The notes beneath the pieces were generated by a model. That model was given only the letters and a program-made list of their open reading frames with translations. It did no database searches and was not told the DNA's origin. 64,000 nucleotides of DNA, taken from Petrotoga sp. 9PWA.NaAc.5.4. Its GTDB lineage: Bacteria; Thermotogota; Thermotogae; Petrotogales; Petrotogaceae. Where the stretch lies: the NCBI RefSeq assembly GCF_002895485.1, contig NZ_AZRK01000042.1:62001-126000 (forward strand). The letters run 5' to 3'. A program made the translations under genes and the position numbers. This document shows positions 1 through 7,552 of the stretch, piece after piece (positions within the stretch are counted from its first letter, which is position 1; every line of letters starts with the position of its first letter).

Positions 1-1381
1 CAGATATGGCTTAAAAGTTGGAGATGAAGTCATTCAATTTCAAGATCTTGTAAAAAATCTTCATAAAAATAAAATTGAAGTAATTTTAGACGTTGTATAC
101 AATCACACAGCCGAAGGAAATGAATTAGGTCCAACATTGAATTTCAGAGGACTGGAAAACTCTGTTTATTATTTACTTAAAAACGATAACAAAAGATATT
201 ATGAAAATTTTTCAGGAACTGGAAATACAATAAACTCTGGACACTACGTTGTAAAACAAATGATTTTAGATAGTCTAAGATTTTGGGTTTCAGAAATGCA
301 TGTTGACGGTTTTAGGTTTGATTTAGCTTCAATATTAGGAAGAGATTTTAAAGGTAATTGGGTAGGTGATCTATCTTTATTAAAAGATATTGCAGATGAT
401 CCTCTTTTAGCTGGAACCCATCTTATTGCGGAAGGTTGGGATGCTGCTGGAGGATACTACGTTGGAGATTTTCCTACGGGATGGGCCGAATGGAATGGTA
501 AATTTAGAGATACTGTAAGAAAATTTGTAAGAGGAGATGAAGGAACTGTTGCAGACCTGGCTACAAGAATTGCGGGAAGTCCCGATCTTTTTGAAAAAAG
601 AGGAAGAAAACCATATCATAGTGTAAATTTTATAACTTCCCATGATGGATTTACGATGTGGGATTTAGTTTCATACAATAATAAGCACAACGAAGCTAAC
701 GGTGAAAACAACCAAGACGGAACAAACGCTAACTATAGTTATAATTACGGAATTGAAGGAGAAACTGATGATGAAAAAATAATAAGGCTGAGAAAAAAAC
801 AGATTAAGAATTTTATCACGATTTTGATGGTTTCTCAAGGGCTCCCTATGATCCTTATGGGTGATGAATTTTGTAGAACTCAGTTTGGTAACAATAACGC
901 ATATTGTCAGGACAATTACATTTCATGGGTTGATTGGTCAAGGAAAGAAAAATTTAAAGATGTTTTTGAATTTACTAAAAATATGATCGAATTTAGAAAA
1001 AAACATTGTGCTTTTAGACGAGATAGATTTTTTACTGGTAAAGACATTAATGGAAATGGAATACCAGACATTACTTGGCATGGAGTAAAACCTTTTAAAC
1101 CTGATTTTGGATATTATTCAAAAAGTCTTGCTTTTATGATTAGTGGAGAAGATATAATAACTGGTTGTGATGAAAAAGATAATGATATTTATGTCGCCTT
1201 AAATGCTTTTGTAGGAGAGTTAACTTTTGAAATTCCAAAATTGCCTAATAGAAAAAGATGGTATAGAGTTGTTGACACTTCAAAAGATTTCCCTGATGAC
1301 TTTTTAAGCGAGCCAATAATTTTAGAAAATAATCACTACCAAGTTTCTTCAAGGAGTTCTATAATTTTAATCAGCAAATAG
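1..1381 (+). CDS. glgX: Glycogen debranching enzyme GlgX (3' part; gene begins before the window)
   Basis: The frame is open from base 2, so the start lies upstream of the window. This is a GH13-family alpha-1,6-glucosidase of the GlgX/TreX type that removes branches from glycogen or limit dextrins in the cytoplasm. All four conserved GH13 regions are visible: DVVYNHT near base 92, GFRFDLAS with the nucleophile Asp near 310-330, LIAEGWD with the acid/base Glu near 420, and TSHDGFTMWDLVSYN followed by KHNEANGENNQDG near 640-720, the last being characteristic of GlgX. The C-terminal beta-domain is complete to the stop at 1379-1381. The phosphosugar mutase downstream fits a glycogen/glucose-1-phosphate role. 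The missing N-terminal part would hold the CBM48 domain. Confidence 0.93.
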   Translation, partial: RYGLKVGDEVIQFQDLVKNLHKNKIEVILDVVYNHTAEGNELGPTLNFRGLENSVYYLLKNDNKRYYENFSGTGNTINSGHYVVKQMILDSLRFWVSEMHVDGFRFDLASILGRDFKGNWVGDLSLLKDIADDPLLAGTHLIAEGWDAAGGYYVGDFPTGWAEWNGKFRDTVRKFVRGDEGTVADLATRIAGSPDLFEKRGRKPYHSVNFITSHDGFTMWDLVSYNNKHNEANGENNQDGTNANYSYNYGIEGETDDEKIIRLRKKQIKNFITILMVSQGLPMILMGDEFCRTQFGNNNAYCQDNYISWVDWSRKEKFKDVFEFTKNMIEFRKKHCAFRRDRFFTGKDINGNGIPDITWHGVKPFKPDFGYYSKSLAFMISGEDIITGCDEKDNDIYVALNAFVGELTFEIPKLPNRKRWYRVVDTSKDFPDDFLSEPIILENNHYQVSSRSSIILISK

Positions 1382-1458
1382 CTCGTAATTGGTCGTGAAA
1401 ACCAAGAGATGCCTATATAGGAGTCCTACATGTACGAGATTGAATCGACTTTGAATTA

Positions 1459-1664
1459 GGAACTTTAGAAATGAAGATTTTCTAAAAATAAGCATTTGAA
1501 TTTAAAACGGGTCCAGGGCGGAGCCCTCCCCTCTCTTTCACTACACGTAGCGAAAAAGTTAAAAAAATTCAGAATTAGTAAGGATTAGAACTGAGGAGGT
1601 ATTTTGTAAAAAAATTAATTCTAAAACATATATATAATAAGGATTTTGAAATTTCTAAAGTAAT
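1459..1664 (+). repeat. Interspersed TIR repeat, complete copy 1 (upstream of phosphosugar mutase)
   Basis: Complete, about 205 bp. The 5' end reads TAGGAACTTTAGAAAT and the 3' end ATTTCTAAAGTAATTA, so the inner 11 bases are perfect inverted repeats and TA borders both ends. Inside are the hairpin AGGGCGGAGCCCT, a second stem near ACGTAGCGAAAAAG, the segment AATTAGTAAGGA, then GAGGAGGTATTTTGTAAAA and a TATAATAAGGA motif. It points toward the gene starting at 1695. Looks like a non-autonomous MITE-type element (inference). Confidence 0.85.
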
Positions 1665-1694
1665 TAATAATTTATACAAAGGAGGATTCCTAAA

Positions 1695-3440
1695 ATGCGT
1701 GATTATCTAAAAATATATAAAAGTTGGCTTGAAAATCCTTATATAGATGAAGTAGCAAAAGCTGAACTTAAAATGATTTCAAACAATGAAGAAGAAATTA
1801 AAGATAGATTTTATAAAGATCTTGAATTTGGAACGGCAGGTCTAAGAGGAAAGTTAGGAATAGGCACTAATAGAATGAATATTTATACTGTAGGAAGAAC
1901 TACTCAAGCTTTAGCTGATTATATAAAAGGTTTTGGGAAAGAAAGGATGAAAATGGGAGTAACAATAGCCTACGACGTAAGACATTTTTCGAGAGATTTT
2001 GCAAAAGAAGCAGCTTTAATTCTTTCAGCCAACGATATTATTACATATTTATTCGAAGATATAAGACCAACACCTGTTTTATCTTTTGCTGTTAGATTTT
2101 TAAAATGTACATCCGGTATAGTTATAACTGCAAGTCATAATCCTAAAGATTATAATGGCTATAAGGTTTATTGGGATCAAGGTTCTCAAATATTAGATGA
2201 TGTAGCAAACGGAATCGTTGAAAAAATCGAAAAAATTGGATACGATTTCGGGAAAATTAAAAAAATTTCTGAAGAAGAAGCTTTAAGAAAAGGCCTTTTA
2301 AAGTATATTGGAAAAGAAGTAGACGAAGAATATATAAAAAGAGTAGAAAGCTTGGCTTTAAGAGATAAAGAAATTGATAAGAATATAAATATTGTTTATA
2401 CTCCTTTAAATGGTACTGGAAATTACTTTGTTAGGAAAGTACTAAAAGATAGGGAATTTAAAAATGTTTTTGTTGTTAAAGAACAAGAATATCCTGATCC
2501 AGATTTTAAAAGTGTAGCTAACCCCAATCCTGAATATGAGATAGCTTTTGAATTAGCTAAAAAATTAGGAAAAGAAAAAAATGCTCATCTTCTAATAGCT
2601 AATGATCCTGATTGCGACAGAACAGCCATTGAAGTTTTAGATAATAATTTTGATTATAAGATGTTAAATGGTAATCAAGTAGGTGCTCTTTTAGTCAACT
2701 ATATATTAGAAAGTAAGAAAGAAAAAGGTAAATTAGAAAAAAATTTAGCTATTATAAAATCGATAGTAACTGGAGATCTATCTACTCGCATAGCAAAAAA
2801 ATATGATGTCAAAGTATTTGAAACGTTAACAGGTTTTAAAAATATTTGTGGGAAAGAAAACGAACTCGAAAAGCAAGGGAAATACAAATTTCTTTTTGGT
2901 TTTGAAGAAAGTATAGGATATGTTATGGGAACTTTTGTTCGAGATAAAGACGGTGTGATATCTGCAATGCTTATCTCTGAAATGGTGGCATATTATAAAA
3001 CGTTTAATAAAAATCTTTTAGAGGTTCTTGAAGATATTTATAAGGAATTTGGATACGAATTAGAAAATAATTATTCTTTGATTTTAGAAGGAATAGCTGG
3101 ACAAGAAAGAATTAATAGGATTATGGATTATTTTAGAAATAACTTTTTGAAAGATAACTTGAATACCTTTAATTTAAAAATTTCTAAATATGCTGACTAT
3201 CTAAAAAGTGAAATTTATTATATAACGGAGGATAAAATTGAAAAAATTAATGACATTGCGTCTTCCAATGTATTGAGATATTGGCTTGAAGATGGTTCTT
3301 GGTTTGCAATCAGACCTTCCGGAACAGAACCTAAATTGAAAATATACATATATTCGTATGATAAAAATAAAAATAAATCTGAAGTAAAACTTGATTTGAT
3401 AAAAAGCACTATAGATAATATAATTGATTCTATAAAATAA
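1695..3440 (+). CDS. Phospho-sugar mutase (phosphoglucomutase/phosphomannomutase, PgcA type)
   Basis: 581 residues, the size of the bacterial PgcA/PGM2-like alpha-D-phosphohexomutases. It interconverts glucose-1-P and glucose-6-P (or the mannose forms). Signatures: the phosphoserine loop TASHNPKDYNG with Ser at about residue 147, the metal site NDPDCDRTA near residue 300, the sugar-recognition loop GFEESIGY near 400 and the phosphate-binding loop RPSGTEPKLKIY near 550. A strong AAAGGAGG lies 8 bases before the ATG. A complete copy of the interspersed repeat ends about 30 bp upstream. Following glgX, it would move glycogen-derived glucose-1-P into glycolysis. Glucose versus mannose specificity cannot be told from sequence. 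Confidence 0.9.
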   Translation: MRDYLKIYKSWLENPYIDEVAKAELKMISNNEEEIKDRFYKDLEFGTAGLRGKLGIGTNRMNIYTVGRTTQALADYIKGFGKERMKMGVTIAYDVRHFSRDFAKEAALILSANDIITYLFEDIRPTPVLSFAVRFLKCTSGIVITASHNPKDYNGYKVYWDQGSQILDDVANGIVEKIEKIGYDFGKIKKISEEEALRKGLLKYIGKEVDEEYIKRVESLALRDKEIDKNINIVYTPLNGTGNYFVRKVLKDREFKNVFVVKEQEYPDPDFKSVANPNPEYEIAFELAKKLGKEKNAHLLIANDPDCDRTAIEVLDNNFDYKMLNGNQVGALLVNYILESKKEKGKLEKNLAIIKSIVTGDLSTRIAKKYDVKVFETLTGFKNICGKENELEKQGKYKFLFGFEESIGYVMGTFVRDKDGVISAMLISEMVAYYKTFNKNLLEVLEDIYKEFGYELENNYSLILEGIAGQERINRIMDYFRNNFLKDNLNTFNLKISKYADYLKSEIYYITEDKIEKINDIASSNVLRYWLEDGSWFAIRPSGTEPKLKIYIYSYDKNKNKSEVKLDLIKSTIDNIIDSIK

Positions 3441-3468
3441 AATTTATTTCTTTTTTGGGGGATACACA

Positions 3469-4368
3469 ATGGCTAAAAGTGGAGCTAACTTAAGTAATTA
3501 CACTGATAATCGTGAAAAAATTGATGAATATATAGAGGAATTTTTATCCTATCTGAAATTTGTTAAAAGAAGATCTAATTCAACAATTAAAGAATACAAT
3601 AAAATTTTAAACAACTATAAAAATTTTGTCGTTACATATGGGCTTAATAAAAATTGTTTTTTTAAATATTTAGAGTATATTTCAAACCTTTCTCAAAGAA
3701 CTATTAAATTAAGAATAGTTGTACTTAGATCTTTTTTAAATTATCTTTACGAAAATGGTGAAATTTCTGGTAAAAAATATTGGAAAGATGCAAATGCTAA
3801 TATACCAACAGATATTCCCAAAGGATTAACTGATGATCAAATAGAAATTTTTTTCAAAGTTATAGATAATGATTTTGACAAAACTTTTTTTTCATTGTTA
3901 TTAAAAACAGGTTTAAGAATATCTGAAGCACTTTCTTTAAAAAAGGAAAATATAGTTTTCAACAAAACTTATGCTGAGATAATCGTAAAGGGAAAAGGAA
4001 GTAAAGAGAGAATTTTAAAAATATCAAAAGAATATGCGGAAGAATTGATTAATTTTTCAAACAATAAAAACTATTTATTTTCTAATGACCATGATATTCC
4101 TTATACTTCAAGAACCATGGAAAGAAGATTTAAAAAACATGTAATTAATGCTAATCAAGTAATTGAAACGTTAAAAAACAGTCAGGGGAAAAACGTAAAT
4201 TTCATTAACGCTACTCCACATGCATTAAGACATACATGTGCTAAAAGACTTTTAGCTTCGGGCAAAAATTTGGAAGAAGTACGTTACATATTAGGGCATA
4301 CAACAATTTCAACAACTGGAATATATGTAAGAGCTGATAAACATAGCTCACTTTTGGATAAAATATAA
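3469..4368 (+). CDS. Tyrosine recombinase/integrase, XerC/XerD-like
   Basis: 299 residues, the usual length of Xer recombinases. The N-terminal SAM-like core-binding domain (about residues 15-100) begins with EFLSYLKFVKRRSNSTIKEY. The catalytic domain carries the whole tyrosine-recombinase set: first Arg in LKTGLRISEAL, Lys in GKGSKER, HALRHTCAKRLL (HxxR), LGHTTIST (His) and the nucleophile Tyr in GIYVRADKH. It begins 28 bp after the mutase stop with a GGGGGAT ribosome site and may be co-transcribed. Likely a chromosome-dimer resolvase acting at a dif site; no phage or integron genes are near. A weak AT-rich hairpin (4369-4393) follows. Confidence 0.85.
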   Translation: MAKSGANLSNYTDNREKIDEYIEEFLSYLKFVKRRSNSTIKEYNKILNNYKNFVVTYGLNKNCFFKYLEYISNLSQRTIKLRIVVLRSFLNYLYENGEISGKKYWKDANANIPTDIPKGLTDDQIEIFFKVIDNDFDKTFFSLLLKTGLRISEALSLKKENIVFNKTYAEIIVKGKGSKERILKISKEYAEELINFSNNKNYLFSNDHDIPYTSRTMERRFKKHVINANQVIETLKNSQGKNVNFINATPHALRHTCAKRLLASGKNLEEVRYILGHTTISTTGIYVRADKHSSLLDKI

Positions 4369-4448
4369 ATTTTCATTTAATTTTAATGAAAATCTTTTAT
4401 AATAATATAAGAAACTTAATATATAATTAAGTGGTTGTTTATTATTTA

Positions 4449-4580
4449 GGAATTTTAGAAATGAATATTTTCTAAAAATAAGCATTTGAATTTATAACGG
4501 GTCCAGGGCGGAGCCCTCCCCTGCATAGCTCCAAGTACCGGAAATGGTAAAGAATTTAAGAATTAGTAAGGACATTTACC
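4449..4580 (+). repeat. Interspersed TIR repeat, 3'-truncated copy 2a
   Basis: The 5' end TAGGAATTTTAGAAAT, the GGGCGGAGCCC hairpin and the GAATTAGTAAGGA segment are present. The GGAGGT/TATAAT/3'-TIR part is missing, replaced directly by the next copy. It is a head-to-tail partner of the complete copy that follows. With that copy it fills the 464-bp gap before 4832. Confidence 0.8.
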
Positions 4581-4587
4581 TTTTAAT

Positions 4588-4797
4588 AGGGACTTTAGAA
4601 ATGATAATCTTCAGAAAATAAGATTTTGAATTTAAAGTGGGTCCAGGGCGGAGCCCTCTCCCCATTCCTTCGGTACAAGTACCGAAAAACTAAAGAATTT
4701 AAGAATTAGTAAGGGTTAGAAGTGGGGAGGTATTTTGTAAAAAAATCAACGCTAAAACATATACTTAATAAGAATTTTAAAATTTTTAAAGTGAGTA
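4588..4797 (+). repeat. Interspersed TIR repeat, complete copy 2b (upstream of secreted protein gene)
   Basis: Begins TAGGGACTTTAGAAAT and ends in TTTTTAAAGTGAGTA. It holds GGGCGGAGCCC, the stem TTCGGTACAAGTACCGAA and TGGGGAGGTATTTTGTAA. Its TCTCCCCATT tract (near 4648) is complementary to AGTGGGGAGG (near 4723), about 10 pairs including two G-T, suggesting a paired RNA base. Oriented with the gene at 4832. Confidence 0.85.
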
Positions 4798-4831
4798 TGT
4801 TTACCTTTTAAGAGAAGTAGGTGTATTAAAA

Positions 4832-5245
4832 ATGAAAAAGATTATAACTATTTTTTTGATAGTAAGTTTTTTAACATTAGTATATGGTGATTGGAAATTT
4901 TCTTCGACCTTTATTTTTTCATCAACAAAGAATGATATAAAATATGAAATATTTATCATCGATTCTAAAAAAGATGATAAAGGCCCACCACCGTGGGCAC
5001 CAGCTCATGGATATAGGGTAAAATATCAATACTATTATTATCCGAATTCACAAGTTTATTATGATAGCGATCGAGGACTCTATTTTTATTATTCTAACGA
5101 AAACTGGGAATTTTCAGTTTCTCTTCCATCTTTTATAAATTTAGATAAAGATATATCCGTTATTCTTGAAATGGATGCTGATAAACCTTACATTTATCAC
5201 TCAGAAATTGTTAAAAGATATCCTCCAAAAGCAAAGAATAAATAA
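4832..5245 (+). CDS. Small secreted protein of unknown function
   Basis: 137 residues, not recognised. The first 20 or so (MKKIITIFLIVSFLTLVYG) form a classical Sec signal peptide, so the protein is probably exported to the toga/periplasmic space or outside. The mature part is rich in Tyr, Ser and Lys. A GPPPWAPAHGYRVKYQYYYY stretch in the middle, with many aromatic residues, could be a surface or carbohydrate contact. No cysteines or lipobox were seen. A short GAAGTAGGTG precedes the start. Two tandem interspersed repeats lie immediately upstream and a Rho-independent terminator follows, so it looks like a single-gene unit. Confidence 0.6.
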   Translation: MKKIITIFLIVSFLTLVYGDWKFSSTFIFSSTKNDIKYEIFIIDSKKDDKGPPPWAPAHGYRVKYQYYYYPNSQVYYDSDRGLYFYYSNENWEFSVSLPSFINLDKDISVILEMDADKPYIYHSEIVKRYPPKAKNK

Positions 5246-5294
5246 ATTTTATAATCAAAGATAAAAATAGTTTTTATTTTTAATTTTTTGATGT

Positions 5295-5330
5295 AAAACG
5301 CGATATAGTAGTAACTATATTGCGTTTTTT
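5295..5330 (+). terminator. Rho-independent terminator after the secreted-protein gene
   Basis: Stem AAAACGCGATATAG pairs with CTATATTGCGTTTT (one G-T pair) around a TAGTAA loop, followed by a T run. It lies 50 bp after the stop at 5245. Confidence 0.8.
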
Positions 5331-5515
5331 ATGTTTATTACTTTTAATAATTTCCTCTTTTTATAAAAAATTAAAAAATTTCTATTTTATTTATGTGTTT
5401 GTGTAATTATAACAAAAATTAAAATAAAAGATATTAAACAGTAAATTGCAGTATATATGCTCTTGATAAAATTAAAAATATACTATTAAAATTTACTAAA
5501 TTCAGGAGGTAAGAG

Positions 5516-6121
5516 ATGTCAACTGTACTCTATATCAAGGCAAATCCCAAAGATGATAAGGATTCTCGTACTTTTAGAATTTCAAATCACTTTATAAATG
5601 TTTATCAGAAAACTCATCCTAACGATCAAGTTATTACCCATGATCTTTATAAGGAAAACATTCATTTTTTAACAAAAGAAGATATCCAAACAATATTTTC
5701 GCCAAAAACCGAAGAAAGTCGAAATCATCCTATTTTGAAATATACATACGAGTTTGCTGAAGCAGATAAGTATATCTTTGCTTTTCCAATGTGGAATTTA
5801 AATATGCCAGCTATTCTCAAAGCTTATTTTGATTATATTACAGTTTCAGGAATTACATTCAAGTATACTGAACATGGTGCTGTTGGCCTTTTAAATAATA
5901 AAAAAGCGCTTTGTATTACAACAACTGGTGGTGAATATCTTACTCCTCCAATGTCAGACTTTGAGATGGGAATGAGATATATAAGGACCATACTAAAATT
6001 TATGGGAGTTGATGATATCAAAGCAGTAGCTGCACAAAGATTAGACATTATTGGAGAAGATGTGGAAAAAATAATTTCAGATGCTTTAAAAGAAGCTGAA
6101 GAAGTAGCTAAGAAATTTTAA
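5516..6121 (+). CDS. azoR: FMN-dependent NADH:azoreductase / flavodoxin-fold quinone reductase
   Basis: 201 residues, typical for AzoR. The N-terminal beta-strand MSTVLYIKANPKDDKDSRTFRIS is the phosphate-binding start of the flavodoxin-like NAD(P)H:quinone reductase fold. FAFPMWNLNMPAILKAYFDYI (about residues 85-105) is the conserved FMN-contact segment PMWNFxxPxxLKxYxD, and the flavin-contacting TTTGGEY loop lies near residue 140. It probably carries out two-electron reduction of quinones or azo compounds. The start has AGGAGG 6 bases upstream. Monocistronic: terminators lie before (5295-5330) and after (6164-6190). The true substrate is unknown. Confidence 0.85.
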   Translation: MSTVLYIKANPKDDKDSRTFRISNHFINVYQKTHPNDQVITHDLYKENIHFLTKEDIQTIFSPKTEESRNHPILKYTYEFAEADKYIFAFPMWNLNMPAILKAYFDYITVSGITFKYTEHGAVGLLNNKKALCITTTGGEYLTPPMSDFEMGMRYIRTILKFMGVDDIKAVAAQRLDIIGEDVEKIISDALKEAEEVAKKF

Positions 6122-6163
6122 TAAAATTATTATTAAATTAATAGCAATTCAATTTAGTAAATA

Positions 6164-6190
6164 AAAAAGTCCACTTAAAGTGGACTTTTT
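6164..6190 (+). terminator. Rho-independent terminator after azoR
   Basis: AAAAAGTCCACT, loop TAA, then AGTGGACTTTTT: a compact perfect stem with a T run, 43 bp after the azoR stop. Confidence 0.88.
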
Positions 6191-6347
6191 TATTTTGAAT
6201 TCACTTGATATGTATAATAAAGAAGAAAGAAAAAAAAGATGGATCGTAAAAATTTGAAAGAACATAAAAATATTTTATAAAATTCTAATAATAATTTGAA
6301 TATTATCAAATTTATAAAAAAATACTTAAATTATTTTATTATTTTCC

Positions 6348-6376
6348 TTGACTTTTTAATAATAACATGATATAAT
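6348..6376 (+). promoter_or_regulatory. Near-consensus housekeeping promoter for the 37-residue gene
   Basis: TTGACT (6348-6353), a 17-base spacer, then a perfect TATAAT (6371-6376). Transcription would begin near 6383, giving a leader of about 45 nt before the ATG at 6428. One of the two best promoter matches in the window. Confidence 0.82.
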
Positions 6377-6427
6377 TTATTAAAAATATTAAGTTATAAA
6401 TCAATAATTTTAAAGGAGGGGATAAAA

Positions 6428-6541
6428 ATGTTCAAACCTACTTATAAAAAACTTAGAAAAAATGAATCTTATTATACTGCCTATGACAATCTCGATAAAG
6501 AACTATACTACTTTTATTTAGAAAATATTAAAAGATTATGA
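6428..6541 (+). CDS. Small protein of 37 residues, unknown function
   Basis: ATG at 6428, stop TGA at 6539-6541. The reading frame is short but its context is complete: a near-consensus promoter at 6348-6376, a long ribosome site AAAGGAGGGG ending 6 bases before the ATG, and a 16-bp terminator stem starting 15 bp after the stop. The product starts MFKPTYKKLRKNESYYTAYD and ends LYYFYLENIKRL. It is basic in the first 12 residues and Tyr-rich (7 of 37), with no signal peptide or membrane segment. I do not recognise it. Its design suggests an abundantly made cytoplasmic small protein, perhaps nucleic-acid- or partner-binding, which is inference only. Confidence 0.72.
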   Translation: MFKPTYKKLRKNESYYTAYDNLDKELYYFYLENIKRL

Positions 6542-6555
6542 GAAATCTTGAATTA

Positions 6556-6593
6556 AAACTTAAGTGGGAGAACCATCTCTCCCACTTAAGTTT
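6556..6593. terminator. Bidirectional Rho-independent terminator
   Basis: Perfect 16-bp stem AAACTTAAGTGGGAGA / TCTCCCACTTAAGTTT around the loop ACCATC. It lies between the convergent small gene (+) and folD (-), 12 bp from the folD stop, so it can serve both. Confidence 0.88.
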
Positions 6594-6605
6594 ATCTTAA
6601 TCATA

Positions 6606-7415
6606 TTAATTTAGAGCAGCTTTAAAAACATTTCGCATTAAAATTACTGATGTAACATTACCCACACCGCCAGGTACGGGTGTGACGTTGCATATTTCTG
6701 ACACTTCCTTAGAAACATCTCCCACTATCTTACCATTTATAACGTTTATTCCTACATCTATTATAATTGTACCCTCTTTTACGAAAGTTTGATCAACAAA
6801 GTTAGCTTTTCCTATAGCAGCAACTAAGATATCAGCTTTTTTGGTAATTTCTTTTAAATCTTTAGTTCTTGTATGGGTTACCGTAACAGTAGCGTCTCTT
6901 CCGTGTTTCTGCAAAAGAATCGCAACAGGTTTTCCAACTGTTGTACTCCTTCCCATTATTACAATATTTTTCCCTTCAGTATCTTCAATATCTTCTATTA
7001 TTTTTACAACTGCTTCAGCTGTACACGGGACAAATATTTCTGATTCGTAAAACATAGAACCAATATTGTACAAGCTCACTCCTTCTACATCTTTTAAAGG
7101 ATTTATATTTTTTGCAACATCCAATTCTGTATAACCTTTTCTTAAAGGTCTGCCTACAAAGATTCCATCTACTGAACTATCTTCATTATACTTTTTTAAA
7201 TCATCTATTAAATTCTTACTCTCAATAATTTCCAAATTTATGCCGTATTTTTTTGCACTTTTCTTTTGAGAATTTAAATAAGATATTGTAGATTCATCTG
7301 GTTCCACCACTAAACTAATTAACTTTGGTTCATAATTTATTTGTGATTTAATTTGTTCTATTTCAGATTTTATTTTGTCTATAGTATTTTTTACATCTAT
7401 TATCACAGGAATCAA
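6606..7415 (-). CDS. folD: FolD: methylenetetrahydrofolate dehydrogenase/methenyl-THF cyclohydrolase (divergent short form)
   Basis: 269 residues, shorter than the usual 280-300. NADP-linked oxidation of 5,10-methylene-THF and hydrolysis of the methenyl form. The Rossmann part is standard: IMGRSTTVGKPVAILL near residue 155 and a C-terminal PVPGGVGNVTSVI. The active site is unusual. The Lys normally four residues after the Tyr of SYxxxK is Gln50 (SYLNSQKK, Tyr46). The usual QLPLP motif reads GRPLR (residues 88-92). KDVDG is KDVEG. It lies downstream of fhs on the same strand, completing the formate-THF-methylene-THF route. A compact 89-bp repeat variant lies just upstream. Confidence 0.9.
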   Translation of the reverse strand: MIPVIIDVKNTIDKIKSEIEQIKSQINYEPKLISLVVEPDESTISYLNSQKKSAKKYGINLEIIESKNLIDDLKKYNEDSSVDGIFVGRPLRKGYTELDVAKNINPLKDVEGVSLYNIGSMFYESEIFVPCTAEAVVKIIEDIEDTEGKNIVIMGRSTTVGKPVAILLQKHGRDATVTVTHTRTKDLKEITKKADILVAAIGKANFVDQTFVKEGTIIIDVGINVINGKIVGDVSKEVSEICNVTPVPGGVGNVTSVILMRNVFKAALN

Positions 7416-7437
7416 CCCCTTTTCAATATAATATACT

Positions 7438-7526
7438 GTCTTTAGAAATTGTAAAATATATATATTATATATGTTTTAGCTTGGTCGTCTCTACACGTAA
7501 CCAGCAGAGGGCTTCGCCTCTAAAGT
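7438..7526 (-). repeat. Interspersed TIR repeat, compact 89-bp variant (upstream of folD)
   Basis: Read on the minus strand, both TIR cores survive (ACTTTAGA ... AATTTCTAAAGAC) but most of the interior is lost. The left TIR runs straight into the hairpin GAGGCGAAGCCCTC, then CTAAAACATATATAATATA leads to the right TIR. Same orientation as folD. Confidence 0.65.
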
Positions 7527-7552
7527 ATTTAATTATCAAATTTAAAAGTATA

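Noticed and set aside
3469-4368. Integron or prophage integrase
   Set aside because: No attC-like array, phage genes or tRNA attachment site nearby; length and domain layout fit a housekeeping Xer protein.
4449-4797. CRISPR array or direct-repeat array
   Set aside because: Two tandem units are full-length and truncated copies of the 205-bp element, not short repeats with unique spacers; cas6 is 17 kb away.
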